Of a stretch of 64,000 nucleotides of DNA, positions 17,899 through 25,834 are shown one piece after another (position 1 is the stretch's first letter; every line of letters begins with the position of its first letter). The stretch comes from Streptomyces bathyalis (GTDB taxonomy: Bacteria; Actinomycetota; Actinomycetes; Streptomycetales; Streptomycetaceae). Made by a program: the position numbers and the translations under genes. Location: the NCBI RefSeq assembly GCF_015910445.1, contig NZ_CP048882.1, positions 5,205,501 through 5,269,500 of the forward strand. The letters run 5' to 3'. Below the pieces are notes generated by a model. That model had not been told where the DNA came from, did not search any database, and worked only from the letters and a program-made list of their open reading frames with translations.

Positions 17899-17949
17899 TA
17901 TGTGCAGAACCGTGGAGAGACATAGGTCACAGAAATTGGGGGGTAACCA

Positions 17950-18042
17950 TTGTCCAGGGTCGGACGTCTAACCGGGTGGCAGCGGCACCCCGGCGGAGCC
18001 GCAGCCACTGCCGAGTGCGTCTTTGGGGGACGGACCCGGTGA
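17950..18042 (+). CDS. Possible 30-residue small ORF, first of a coupled pair
   Basis: A TTG at 17950, preceded by GGGGGG at six bases, opens a 30-codon frame beginning LSRVGRLTGWQRH and ending FGGRTR. Its TGA overlaps a GTG start for the next small frame (GTGA, 18039-18042), the same coupling used by real gene pairs in this window. The peptide is basic, with one Cys and no membrane segment. I do not recognise it. The hairpin at 17976-18008 lies inside the frame, so structure rather than coding may be what matters. Confidence 0.25.
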   Translation: MSRVGRLTGWQRHPGGAAATAECVFGGRTR

Positions 18043-18107
18043 GCAGAATCGGCAAGCGTGCGCGGGGAGCTTTGAGCGGCCCTCCCGTCCGTACGTGCAG
18101 CCAGTAA
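18039..18107 (+). CDS. Possible 22-residue small ORF, second of a coupled pair
   Basis: The frame starts at GTG 18039 inside the stop of the preceding small frame and runs VSRIGKRARGALSG to TAA 18107. Its opening resembles that of the first frame (SRIGK versus SRVGR), which hints at duplicated leader-like peptides or at chance. It is strongly basic and ends with RTCSQ. No family is recognised. Confidence 0.22.
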   Translation: MSRIGKRARGALSGPPVRTCSQ

Positions 18108-18153
18108 GCACCCGGCCAGGATCCCGTGGGGGGAATCCGTGACCGGGAAACGG

Positions 18154-18204
18154 AAGCGCCCCGTCGACAGGCCCGTGGGGGGACCTGCTCGGCGGGGCGC
18201 TTTT
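18154..18204 (+). terminator. Intrinsic terminator with T-run
   Basis: AAGCGCCCCG (18154-18163) pairs with CGGGGCGCTT (18193-18202), with an inner ACAGG/CCTG pairing, and is followed by TTTTCGTT. A terminator with a T-run is unusual here and implies a real plus-strand transcript ending at about 18204, well past the citA terminator. Confidence 0.75.
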
Positions 18205-18420
18205 CGTTGCCCCGAGGGGTTGCCGGTACCCCCACAGGGCGTGCGGAACGGTGGAGTTCGTCATTCCGGATTTCCCGCATCAAGGGTGACTGGTACGGAA
18301 ATGACGCCGGATGACCGTCACCGCATCTTCACGTTTCCCTCACTTCTGTCGGTCCCGGTGACACCGGGACCGGCAGTCCGGAGGCGCGGAGGCGCGGATG
18401 GCCCGAAGGTGCGGGCCGGG

Positions 18421-20766
18421 TCACTTGAAGCGGCGCAGCCGCAGGCTGTTGGTGACGACGAAGACCGATGAGAAGGCCATGGCCGCACCCGCGATCATCG
18501 GATTGAGCAGCCCGGCGGCCGCCAGCGGGAGGGCGGCGACGTTGTAGCCGAAGGCCCACCAGAGATTGCCCTTGATGGTGCCGAGAGTCCTGCGGGAGAG
18601 CCGGATCGCGTCCGCGGCCACCCGCAGATCGCCCCGCACGAGGGTCAGGTCGCCGGCCTCGATCGCCGCGTCCGTGCCAGTGCCCATCGCCAGGCCCAGA
18701 TCCGCGCTCGCCAGGGCGGCCGCGTCGTTGATGCCGTCGCCGACCATCGCGACCGTGCGTCCTTCGGCCTGGAGCCGCCGCACCTCGCCCGCCTTGTCCT
18801 CTGGCAACACCCCTGCGATGACCGTGCCTTCGGACGCGGTCCCGGCGTCCAGGATGCCGACGTCGCGGGCGACGGCTTCCGCGACGGTCCTGTTGTCACC
18901 GGTCAGCAGCACCGGCCCGAGCCCCAGTGCGCGCAGTTCCCGTACGGCTTGGGCGCTGGTCTCCTTCACCGTGTCAGCGACGGTCAGCACACCCCGCACG
19001 GAGGCGTCCCAGCTGACCGTGACCGCCGTGCGGCCCGCGGCCTCCGCCGCGGCCGTCGCCTCCGCAAGGTCCGCCGGCAGTCCGCCGGAAGGGGTCCGTC
19101 CGACCTCGACGGCCCGGCCTTCGACCCTGCCGCGCACACCGAGGCCCGCGAGGTTCACGAAGCCTTCGGGGGTGGGCAACGGCGGCGCGTCCGCTCCGAG
19201 ACGCTCTCGTGCGCCCCGCGCGATGGCGCGTGCGATGGGGTGCTCGGAGGCGTCCTCCAACGCACCGGCGAGACGCAGCAGTTCGTCCTCCGTGACGCCC
19301 TCTGCGGCGACGACGTCGTGGAGTTCCATGCGGCCGGTGGTCACGGTGCCGGTCTTGTCGAGCACGACGGTGTCGACGCGGCGAGTGGACTCCAGCACCT
19401 CCGGACCCTTGATCAGGATGCCGAGCTGGGCGCCGCGGCCCGTGCCCACCATGAGCGCGGTCGGCGTCGCGAGCCCCAGCGCGCACGGGCAGGCGATGAT
19501 GAGCACCGCCACGGCGGCAGTGAATGCGGCAGCGGCGTCACCGGTCGCCATGAGCCAGCCCGCGAGGGTGGCGGCGGCCAGCACCAGCACGACGGGCACG
19601 AACACCGCCGAGACCCGGTCGGCGAGCCGCTGCACCGCGGCCTTGCCGCTCTGCGCCTCCTCCACCATCCGTGCCATACGGGCGAGTTGGGTGTCCGAGC
19701 CGACGCGCGTGGCCGTCACCACCAGCCGCCCGGAGACATTGACCGTCGCGCCTGTCACCGCGTCGCCCTCGCCCACGTCGACCGGCACCGGCTCGCCCGT
19801 CAGCATCGAGGTGTCGAGTGCCGAGGAGCCTTCCGCGACGGTGCCGTCCGTGGCGACGGTCTCCCCGGGGCGTACGACGAAGCGGTCGCCGACAGCCAGC
19901 CGCGAGACGGGGATCCGGACCTCCCTGCCGTCCCGCAGCACCGCCACGTCCTTCGCTCCGAGCCGCATCAGCGCACGCAGCGCGGCGCCCGACTTCCGCT
20001 TGGCGCGTGCCTCCAGACAGCGCCCCAGCAGGAGGAACGTCGTGACGCCGGCGGCGACTTCGAGATACAGGGTGGACGTGCCGCCGCCCGAGCCGGGGGA
20101 GAGGGTGAACTCGAAGCCGTGGCGCATGCCCGGCATCCCGGCGTCACCGAGGAACAGCGCCCACAGCGACCAGCCGAAGGCCGCCAGCGTGCCGACAGTG
20201 ATCAGGGTGTCCATGGTGGCGGCGCCGTGCCGCAGGTTCGTCCAGGTGGCGCGGTGGAAGGGCAGCCCGCCCCAGACGACCACGGGCGACGCGAGCGCGA
20301 GTGAGAGCCACTGCCAGTTGTCGAACTGCAGAGGCGGAACCATCGACAGCAGTACCACCGGCACGGACAGCACGAGTGCCACGAGGAAGCGGTGCCGCAG
20401 GGCGGCCAGTTCGCCCGGGCTGGCGGATTCGGCCTCCGGACCGGAGCTCTCCGCGCCGTCATCGGCGGTTCCGTGGCCCGACTCGGCGGACGGCGCCTCC
20501 GGTTCGGGCGCGGGCGGCGGCGGTGGCGGCTGTGCCGAGTAGCCCGTGCGCTCCACCGTGGCGATGAGGTCGTCGACGGACACCGCGTCCGCGTACGAGA
20601 TCCTCGCTTTCTCCGTCGCGTAGTTGACGGAGGCGGAGACCCCGTCCATCCGGTTCAGCTTCTTCTCGACCCGGGCCGCGCACGAGGCGCAGGTCATCCC
20701 GCCGATGGACAGCTCCACACGCTGCTCGCCGGTGCTGGGTGCTTCGTGCTCCGTGGTGCTGGTCAT
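18421..20766 (-). CDS. copA: Copper-translocating P-type ATPase CopA
   Basis: The 781-residue P1B-ATPase exports copper ions. It has one N-terminal metal-binding domain (GMTCASC, 23-29), a Pro/Glu-rich linker near 78-110, eight expected membrane segments, the ion-binding motif CPCALGLATPTA near residue 425, the phosphorylation motif DKTGTVT near 470, and the ATP hinge GDGINDAAAL near 677. The CPC motif and the coupled CopZ-like chaperone point to Cu(I) rather than Zn or Cd. ATG 20766 has GGGAG seven bases upstream. It lies 35 bases downstream of copZ in one transcript controlled by a CsoR-like operator. Confidence 0.95.
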   Translation of the reverse strand: MTSTTEHEAPSTGEQRVELSIGGMTCASCAARVEKKLNRMDGVSASVNYATEKARISYADAVSVDDLIATVERTGYSAQPPPPPPAPEPEAPSAESGHGTADDGAESSGPEAESASPGELAALRHRFLVALVLSVPVVLLSMVPPLQFDNWQWLSLALASPVVVWGGLPFHRATWTNLRHGAATMDTLITVGTLAAFGWSLWALFLGDAGMPGMRHGFEFTLSPGSGGGTSTLYLEVAAGVTTFLLLGRCLEARAKRKSGAALRALMRLGAKDVAVLRDGREVRIPVSRLAVGDRFVVRPGETVATDGTVAEGSSALDTSMLTGEPVPVDVGEGDAVTGATVNVSGRLVVTATRVGSDTQLARMARMVEEAQSGKAAVQRLADRVSAVFVPVVLVLAAATLAGWLMATGDAAAAFTAAVAVLIIACPCALGLATPTALMVGTGRGAQLGILIKGPEVLESTRRVDTVVLDKTGTVTTGRMELHDVVAAEGVTEDELLRLAGALEDASEHPIARAIARGARERLGADAPPLPTPEGFVNLAGLGVRGRVEGRAVEVGRTPSGGLPADLAEATAAAEAAGRTAVTVSWDASVRGVLTVADTVKETSAQAVRELRALGLGPVLLTGDNRTVAEAVARDVGILDAGTASEGTVIAGVLPEDKAGEVRRLQAEGRTVAMVGDGINDAAALASADLGLAMGTGTDAAIEAGDLTLVRGDLRVAADAIRLSRRTLGTIKGNLWWAFGYNVAALPLAAAGLLNPMIAGAAMAFSSVFVVTNSLRLRRFK

Positions 20767-20801
20767 CGTGGTGCTCCCGGGCGCGATGGGGGTACGCGGG
20801 C

Positions 20802-21020
20802 CTACGCGCGGCCGGTCAGTTCGAAGCCGGCCTCGTCGACGGCGGCTCGCACCGCTTCGTAGTCGGGTTCCGTCGCGGAGGTGACGGTGACCTCGCCGGC
20901 GGAGGCGACGGCCTTCACGGAGGTCACGCCCTCGATCCCGGAGATCTCGCCGGAAACGGCGCCCTCGCAGTGCCCGCAGCTCATGCCGCTGACCTTGTAC
21001 GTGGTGGTGACTGTGCTCAT
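20802..21020 (-). CDS. copZ: CopZ-like copper chaperone (HMA domain)
   Basis: The 72-residue protein is a single heavy-metal-associated domain with the metal site GMSCGHC (12-18), a ferredoxin-like repeat pattern and the usual EAGFEL ending. It binds Cu(I) in the cytosol and hands it to CopA, encoded 35 bases downstream. The pair is preceded by a CsoR-like palindrome and a promoter at about 21070-21090. The length is that of CopZ, and no membrane segment or signal is present. Confidence 0.92.
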   Translation of the reverse strand: MSTVTTTYKVSGMSCGHCEGAVSGEISGIEGVTSVKAVASAGEVTVTSATEPDYEAVRAAVDEAGFELTGRA

Positions 21021-21069
21021 CTTCGCTCCCTGTCCTGGCGCGCCGGTGGCTGCGGAAGTGAGAACCGCT

Positions 21070-21086
21070 ATACCTCCCCTAGGTAT
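21070..21086 (-). promoter_or_regulatory. CsoR-like operator overlapping the copZ-copA promoter
   Basis: ATACCTCCCCTAGGTAT has perfect inverted half-sites ATACCT/AGGTAT, close to the copper repressor CsoR box (TACC...GGTA with a GC-rich centre). On the minus strand it overlaps a possible -10 element TATAGC, about 50 bases upstream of the copZ start, a repressor position. No csoR gene is in the window, so the regulator would act from elsewhere. Confidence 0.65.
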
Positions 21087-21121
21087 TCCCTCCGTGCCGT
21101 GCGGTGCTTCCGAATATGACA

Positions 21122-21175
21122 GAGGCCCCGGTGCCCTGCCCCCGAGTATCTTCGGGGGCAGGGCACCGGGGCCTC
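21122..21175 (-). terminator. Perfect 24-bp hairpin terminator between the HTH gene and copZ
   Basis: Arms 21122-21145 and 21152-21175 are fully complementary around a 6-base loop. It lies 40 bases past the stop of the small HTH gene and upstream of the copZ promoter, so it insulates the copper operon from readthrough. It is one of the strongest hairpins in the window. Confidence 0.92.
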
Positions 21176-21215
21176 GGCCTGCGTTCGCAGGACCGGTGCG
21201 TTCATCGGCCTCGCG

Positions 21216-21410
21216 TCACCGCCCTCCACGATGGCCGGGGCGGCGGGTGACCCAGGCCCGGACGGTGTCCGCGTACCAGAAGGGCTTGCCACCCTCCACG
21301 AGGTCGGGCGGCGGCAGCAGGCCGTGCTTCCGGTACGAGCGCACAGTGTCCGTCCGGACTCCGATGTGCGCGGCGATGTCCTTGTACGACCAGAGTCGTC
21401 GATCGGCCAA
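21216..21410 (-). CDS. Small MerR/excisionase-like helix-turn-helix protein
   Basis: The predicted 64-residue protein is a single winged HTH: RLWSYKDIAAHIGVRTDTVR, then SYRKHGLLPPPDLVEGGKPFWY and a terminal recognition-like helix DTVRAWVTRRPG. Start TTG 21410 is chosen because GGGAGG lies six bases upstream; a GTG at 21434 would add eight residues. Similar stand-alone HTH proteins are common in streptomycetes and are of unknown role. It has no effector domain, so it is probably a DNA-binding accessory factor. It is transcribed separately from copZ because a 24-bp hairpin lies between them. Confidence 0.8.
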   Translation of the reverse strand: MADRRLWSYKDIAAHIGVRTDTVRSYRKHGLLPPPDLVEGGKPFWYADTVRAWVTRRPGHRGGR

Positions 21411-21575
21411 CTCGGCACCTCCCACAGGGTCCACAGAAGTGGCTGTTGATCATCAGCCTGTGCCCGGTGAACGACGCTGAGTGACCGACGGGGAGGGCCT
21501 GTTGAAGGTCTGTGACGTGGCGACCGGCTAATGGTGACGCTCGTGACAGGGCGCCAACACCGGGAACGGGCGCCG

Positions 21576-22487
21576 CTATGCGCCGCACCCGCGCAGAAAC
21601 CGCCTCGTGCGCTGGGCGATCGGGAGCGGCTGGTCCGGCGGGCACGGGTACATGTCCTGCTCGACGATGGCGAAGAGATCAACGCCCAGACCCTGGGCCG
21701 CGGTGAGCACGGGCTCCATCGCCGGTACGCCCAGCGGCGGTTCGCACATCACGCCCTGCCGCACCGCGGGGCCGAAGGGTGTCCCCTTCTCCACGACGTC
21801 GGAGAGGATCGTGGGGTCGACCTGCTTGAGGTGCAGGTAGCCGATCCGCTCGCCATAGGTCTCGATCAGTTTGACGCTGTCGCCGCCGCAGTACGCGTAA
21901 TGCCCGGTGTCCAGGCAGAGGTTGACCAGATCGGAGTCGGTCGCGTCGAGGAACCGCTCGACGTGTTCCTCGGTGTCGATGTGGGTGTCCGCGTGCGGAT
22001 GCACCATGATCTCCAGCCCGTACTTCTCCCGCACCTCACGGGCCAGGCGTTCGGTGCCGCTCGCGAGGTGCCGCCACTGCTCGGCGGTCAGTTCGCGCGG
22101 CTCGATCTCCTCGGCCGTCTTGTCGTCCCGCCAGAAGGACGGGATGACCACGAGGTTGTCCGCGCCCATCGCCCTTGTGAGGGCGGCGACTTGGCCGACG
22201 TGCTCCCAGGTGGCGTCCCACACGTCCGGTCCGCGGTGCAGGGAGGTGAAGACGGTGCCCGCGGAGACCTTGAGGCCGCGGGCCCCGACCTCTTCCGTGA
22301 GACGTGCGGGATCCGTGGGCAGGTAGCCGTACGGGCCCAGTTCGATCCACTCGTAGCCGGCCTCGGAGACCTCGTCGAGGAAACGCCGCCACGGCACCTG
22401 CTCCGGGTCCTCCGGGAACCAGACGCCCCAGGAGTCGGGAGCCGAGCCGACCCGGATGCGGTCGAGGGAAGGGGTCGCAGAAGTCAC
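21576..22487 (-). CDS. Sugar phosphate isomerase/epimerase, IolE/IolH-like
   Basis: The 303-residue protein is a TIM barrel of the xylose-isomerase-like superfamily, with IRVGSAPDSWGVWFPEDP at the start and metal-ligand blocks VHPHADTHIDTEEH, NLCLDTGHYAYCGGD and YLHLKQVD. In inositol clusters this family includes IolE (inosose dehydratase) and IolH. Start GTG 22487 has GAGGAG six to seven bases upstream. It is divergent from iolC, and both promoters carry the same adjacent motif, so it belongs to the inositol regulon. Whether it is the dehydratase or IolH cannot be decided by eye; since no other barrel gene is here, dehydratase is a fair working guess. Confidence 0.82.
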   Translation of the reverse strand: MTSATPSLDRIRVGSAPDSWGVWFPEDPEQVPWRRFLDEVSEAGYEWIELGPYGYLPTDPARLTEEVGARGLKVSAGTVFTSLHRGPDVWDATWEHVGQVAALTRAMGADNLVVIPSFWRDDKTAEEIEPRELTAEQWRHLASGTERLAREVREKYGLEIMVHPHADTHIDTEEHVERFLDATDSDLVNLCLDTGHYAYCGGDSVKLIETYGERIGYLHLKQVDPTILSDVVEKGTPFGPAVRQGVMCEPPLGVPAMEPVLTAAQGLGVDLFAIVEQDMYPCPPDQPLPIAQRTRRFLRGCGA

Positions 22488-22580
22488 GAAGGGCTCCTCG
22501 CTGTGCTGTACGTACGTGTCACGGGCCGGAGGCGTCGCGTCGGTGCGACGGGGGCGAGCCAACTCGGTGCGCGGCGCCAC

Positions 22581-22705
22581 TGTCAAGAGTATGTAAGGAC
22601 AACGTTTCATACGGACGTAAACCGGGAGTCCCGTCCCGCGGTCACCGTAGCCGCCGAACCGCCATGTCGACGGGGACGTCAGTATGTAAGGACAAATCAT
22701 TGACA
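22581..22705. promoter_or_regulatory. Divergent inositol promoters with a repeated 15-base motif
   Basis: AGTATGTAAGGACAA occurs at 22588-22602 and again, in the same orientation, at 22681-22695. Each copy sits directly upstream of a TTGACA: on the minus strand at 22586-22581 (toward the isomerase) and on the plus strand at 22700-22705 (toward iolC). Beyond the plus TTGACA a GACGAT lies at 18-base spacing. The core TGTCCTTACA has the TGT...ACA form of GntR-family sites. It probably coordinates both arms of the cluster. Confidence 0.7.
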
Positions 22706-22769
22706 GGTTTTGCCGTCAGCGCCGACGATGAGGAGGCCGACCGAGGGAACGACCCATGAGAGGGCATCC

Positions 22770-23786
22770 ATGGCAGTCACGGAAGAGCCGCACGACGTCG
22801 TCACGATGGGCCGTATCGGCGTCGACATCTATCCGTTGCAGACCGGTGTTCCGCTGCCCCAGGTCGAGACGTTCGGGAAGTTCCTCGGTGGCTCCGCGAC
22901 CAACGTTGCCGTGGCCGCCTCACGGCTGGGCCGCTCCAGCGCCGTCATCAGCCGCACCGGGAACGACCCCTTCGGTGAGTACTGCCACCAGGCGCTGCAA
23001 GGCTTCGGCGTGGACGACCGCTGGGTGACGCCCGTGGCGAAGTACCCGACGCCGGTGACCTTCTGCGAGATCTTCCCGCCCGACGATTTCCCGCTGTACT
23101 TCTACCGCGAGCCCAAGGCCCCCGACCTCGAACTCGTCCCGGAGGACCTGGACTTCGCCGCGATCGGGGCCGCGCACATCTTCTGGGTGACGGGCACGGG
23201 CCTGTGCGCCGAGCCCAGCCGCACGACGACACTCACCGCGCTGGAGGCCCGCGCGGAGAGCCGGGTGAGGCACCCGGCCGGTACGGACCCCGTCCGGACG
23301 GCCACGGTCTTCGACATGGACTGGCGGCCGATGTTCTGGGGCGAGGGCGGCGCGACCACCGAAGAGGACGTCATGGCCGAGGCACGCCCGCACTACCGCC
23401 GGGCCCTCGCGAACGCCACCGTCGCCGTCGGCAACCTCGACGAATGCCAGGTCGCGACCGGCACGCGTGAGCCGCAGGCATGCGCCGACGCGCTCCTGGA
23501 GCGGGGCGTCGAACTCGCCGTCGTCAAGCAGGGGCCCAAAGGGGTGCTCGCCGCCCACCGCGACGGGACCCGCGTGGAAGTGCCGCCGCATCCGGTCGAG
23601 GTCGTCAACGGCCTCGGGGCAGGCGACGCCTTCGGCGGCTCGCTGTGCCACGGACTGCTCGCCGGGTGGGACCTGGAGTACCTCATGCGGTACGCGAACG
23701 CCGCGGGTGCGCTCGTCGCCTCCCGGCTCGCCTGCTCCACCGCGATGCCCACGGCCGCAGAGGTCGAGGAACTCCTGCGGGGCTGA
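22770..23786 (+). CDS. iolC: 5-dehydro-2-deoxygluconokinase IolC
   Basis: The 338-residue protein is a PfkB-type sugar kinase that phosphorylates 5-dehydro-2-deoxy-D-gluconate in myo-inositol breakdown. Visible are the opening TMGRIGVDIYPLQTG typical of IolC, the substrate block FGKFLGGSATNVAVAA, and the PfkB signature NGLGAGDAFGGSL with the catalytic Asp. Start ATG 22770 has AGAGGG just upstream. It is the first gene of the plus-strand arm iolC-Cgl0159-iolB-iolD-mmsA, driven by a TTGACA promoter at 22700. Confidence 0.93.
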   Translation: MAVTEEPHDVVTMGRIGVDIYPLQTGVPLPQVETFGKFLGGSATNVAVAASRLGRSSAVISRTGNDPFGEYCHQALQGFGVDDRWVTPVAKYPTPVTFCEIFPPDDFPLYFYREPKAPDLELVPEDLDFAAIGAAHIFWVTGTGLCAEPSRTTTLTALEARAESRVRHPAGTDPVRTATVFDMDWRPMFWGEGGATTEEDVMAEARPHYRRALANATVAVGNLDECQVATGTREPQACADALLERGVELAVVKQGPKGVLAAHRDGTRVEVPPHPVEVVNGLGAGDAFGGSLCHGLLAGWDLEYLMRYANAAGALVASRLACSTAMPTAAEVEELLRG

Positions 23787-23856
23787 CCGCCGCGCCTCCC
23801 GGCACCGACCCCGCGTCCGTCCGCGCCCGCGGCCAGCACGAAAGCGAGCAACCGAC

Positions 23857-24738
23857 TTGAGCAGCATCAGCATCTGTGACCTCGTCGCCGTACGGGCCCG
23901 GCACCCGGAGGCGATCGCGGAGGCTGCCGCCAGACGCGTCCGCCGCCCCCTGGTCGGCGAGAGCGGCCGGCTGATGATCGTCGCCGCCGACCACCCCGCC
24001 CGCGGGGCCCTGGGCACCGGCGGCAGCGAACTGGCCATGGCCAACCGCGCGGAGCTGCTGGAGCGACTGGTGCTGGCCCTGTCCCGTCCGGGGGTCGACG
24101 GCGTACTGGCGACCGCCGACATCGTGGAGGACCTGCTGCTCCTGGGCGCCCTCGAGAACAAGATCGTCATGGGGTCGATGAACCGCGGCGGACTGGCCGG
24201 CGCCTCCTACGAACTCGACGACCGCTTCACGGGATACCGCGCCGAGGACATCGAACGGCTGCGCTTCGACGCCGGCAAGGCGCTGCTGCGCATCGACTAC
24301 GACGACGCCGGTTCGCTGGCCACCATGCACTCCACCGCGCGCGCCGTGGACGACATGGCGGCCCGCCGGCTGCCGCTCTTCGTCGAGCCGTTCATCTCCC
24401 GCCGCGTGGAGGGCCAGATCCGCAACGACCTCAGCGCGGAGGCGATCACCCGCTCCATCGCGATCGCCTCCGGACTCGGCGGAACCTCCGCCTACACCTG
24501 GCTCAAGCTCCCCGTCGCCGACGACCCCGACGACATGACGTGGGTGTGCGAGACCTCGACCCTGCCGGTGGTCCTGCTGGGCGGGGAGACCAACGGCGAC
24601 CAGGAAGGCGCGTACGAGAAATGGCGCTCGGCGCTGCGGCTGCCGGCCGTCCACGGGCTGGTGGTGGGACGGTCCCTGCTCTACCCGGCGGACGGCGACG
24701 TGGCGGAGGCAGTGGACACCGCGGTCGGGCTGCTGTGA
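23857..24738 (+). CDS. Cgl0159-family (beta/alpha)8 protein, candidate aldolase of inositol catabolism
   Basis: The 293-residue protein resembles DeoC/LacD/FbaB-type class I aldolases: GRLMIVAADHPARGALG near the N-terminus, a barrel strand ALLRIDYDDAG, and the candidate Schiff-base lysine in TSAYTWLKLPV. It corresponds to Corynebacterium Cgl0159 (cg0198), which sits between iolC and the semialdehyde dehydrogenase gene there too. Since no classical iolJ aldolase is seen, it is the best candidate for cleaving 6-phospho-5-dehydro-2-deoxygluconate. The start is a TTG at 23857 with a weak ribosome site, 70 bases after iolC; no better start is in frame. The function is inference. Confidence 0.78.
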   Translation: MSSISICDLVAVRARHPEAIAEAAARRVRRPLVGESGRLMIVAADHPARGALGTGGSELAMANRAELLERLVLALSRPGVDGVLATADIVEDLLLLGALENKIVMGSMNRGGLAGASYELDDRFTGYRAEDIERLRFDAGKALLRIDYDDAGSLATMHSTARAVDDMAARRLPLFVEPFISRRVEGQIRNDLSAEAITRSIAIASGLGGTSAYTWLKLPVADDPDDMTWVCETSTLPVVLLGGETNGDQEGAYEKWRSALRLPAVHGLVVGRSLLYPADGDVAEAVDTAVGLL

Positions 24739-24859
24739 CCGGCCGCGCCGCCATGGATCGAAGCCGCGTGAGCGGCAACCCTGGCAGGAGACGCAAGTAC
24801 GGAAAGGGCCCGAGTACGGCGACCGGGCCGTGGCGACGACACGGCCGAGGATGGCGGAC

Positions 24860-25834
24860 ATGACGAGCACGACAGGCACCACAGGCACGAGCGAGGCGGC
24901 GCGCGCCGGGGCACCCGCGGGCTCCGGCACCGGATTCCATCTTCCGGCGGGCAGCACCCGCACACGCGAGTACACCCTCGACATCGACCCGCGCCGGGCC
25001 GGCTGGGGCTACTCCTCGCTGCGCGTCCTGGAGCTGGAGCCCGGCGGCACCCATGACTTCGGCGCGGGGGACAGCGAGTGGATCGTCCTCCCGCTCAGCG
25101 GCGGCTGCACCGTCGCGGCCGAGGGCGAGACGTTCGAACTGCACGGCCGCACAAGCGTCTTCGACGGCGTGAGCGACTTCGCGTACGTACCGCGCGACGC
25201 GGAGGTGAGCATCACCAGTGCCGGCGGCGGGCGCTTCGCACTCACCGGGGCCCGCTGCACCCGGCGGATGCCGGCACGCTACGGGCCCGCCGCGGCCGTC
25301 CCCGTCGAGCTGCGCGGCAGGGGCAACTGCTCGCGGCAGGTCAACAACTTCGGCGCCGCCGGCGTCTTCGAGGCCGACCAGCTCATCGCCGTCGAGGTGC
25401 TGACGCCGGGCGGCAACTGGTCCTCGTACCCGCCGCACAAGCACGACGAGGACCGGCCCGGTGTGGAGAGCGAACTGGAGGAGATCTACTACTTCGAGAT
25501 CGCCCCGCACCGCACGGACTCCGGCACCGTCCCCGGCATGGGCTACCAGCGTGTCTCGCCTTCCGGCTCGGGCAGCGGCACCGACGTGCTGGCGGAGGTG
25601 CGCGACGGCGACGCCGTGCTGATCCCCGACGGCTGGCACGGGCCGTCCATCGCCGCGCCCGGCCACGACATGTACTACCTGAACGTGATGGCCGGACCGG
25701 GTCTGGAGCGTGCGTGGCTTATCTGCGACCATCCAGATCACGCCTGGATCCGAGGCAGCTGGGAGGAGCAGCCTGTCGATCCAAGGCTGCCGCTCTACCA
25801 CGCACCGACTGTGGAAGGAGAGACGAGCCAGTGA
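24860..25834 (+). CDS. iolB: 5-deoxy-glucuronate isomerase IolB
   Basis: The 324-residue protein is the bicupin IolB, which converts 5-deoxy-glucuronate to 5-dehydro-2-deoxygluconate. It has a Ser/Thr/Ala-rich N-terminal extension of about 20 residues, then FHLPAGSTRTREYTLDI, the first cupin with EWIVLPLSGGC, the conserved NFGAAGVFEADQLIAVEV, and the metal-binding PPHKHDED with EEIYYFE. Start ATG 24860 has GAGGA upstream; an ATG at 24851 is an alternative. The stop overlaps the iolD start (GTGA). Confidence 0.93.
   Translation: MTSTTGTTGTSEAARAGAPAGSGTGFHLPAGSTRTREYTLDIDPRRAGWGYSSLRVLELEPGGTHDFGAGDSEWIVLPLSGGCTVAAEGETFELHGRTSVFDGVSDFAYVPRDAEVSITSAGGGRFALTGARCTRRMPARYGPAAAVPVELRGRGNCSRQVNNFGAAGVFEADQLIAVEVLTPGGNWSSYPPHKHDEDRPGVESELEEIYYFEIAPHRTDSGTVPGMGYQRVSPSGSGSGTDVLAEVRDGDAVLIPDGWHGPSIAAPGHDMYYLNVMAGPGLERAWLICDHPDHAWIRGSWEEQPVDPRLPLYHAPTVEGETSQ

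Larger units (their letters stand above)
17940..18204 (+). ncRNA. Candidate independent small transcript in the citA-copA gap
   Basis: The gap of 610 bases between citrate synthase and copA holds more than spacer. After the citA terminator come a structured segment (arms 17976-17986 and 17998-18008 pair with a single mismatch), two overlapping small frames (see next entries), and an intrinsic terminator ending in TTTT at 18204. The block therefore has its own 3' end on the plus strand. I see no strong promoter consensus between 17899 and 17940. It could be a structured RNA or a message for two tiny peptides. The remainder, 18205-18420, shows nothing I can assign. Confidence 0.4.

Noticed and set aside
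17940..18204. 6C RNA, SRP RNA, tmRNA or RNase P in the citA-copA gap
   Set aside because: The conserved loops of those RNAs (C-rich terminal loops, SRP GGAAGCAGCC-type loop, tmRNA ends) are not present.
18126..18314. 62-codon frame after the candidate small transcript
   Set aside because: It runs through the T-run terminator and has no ribosome site or recognisable composition.
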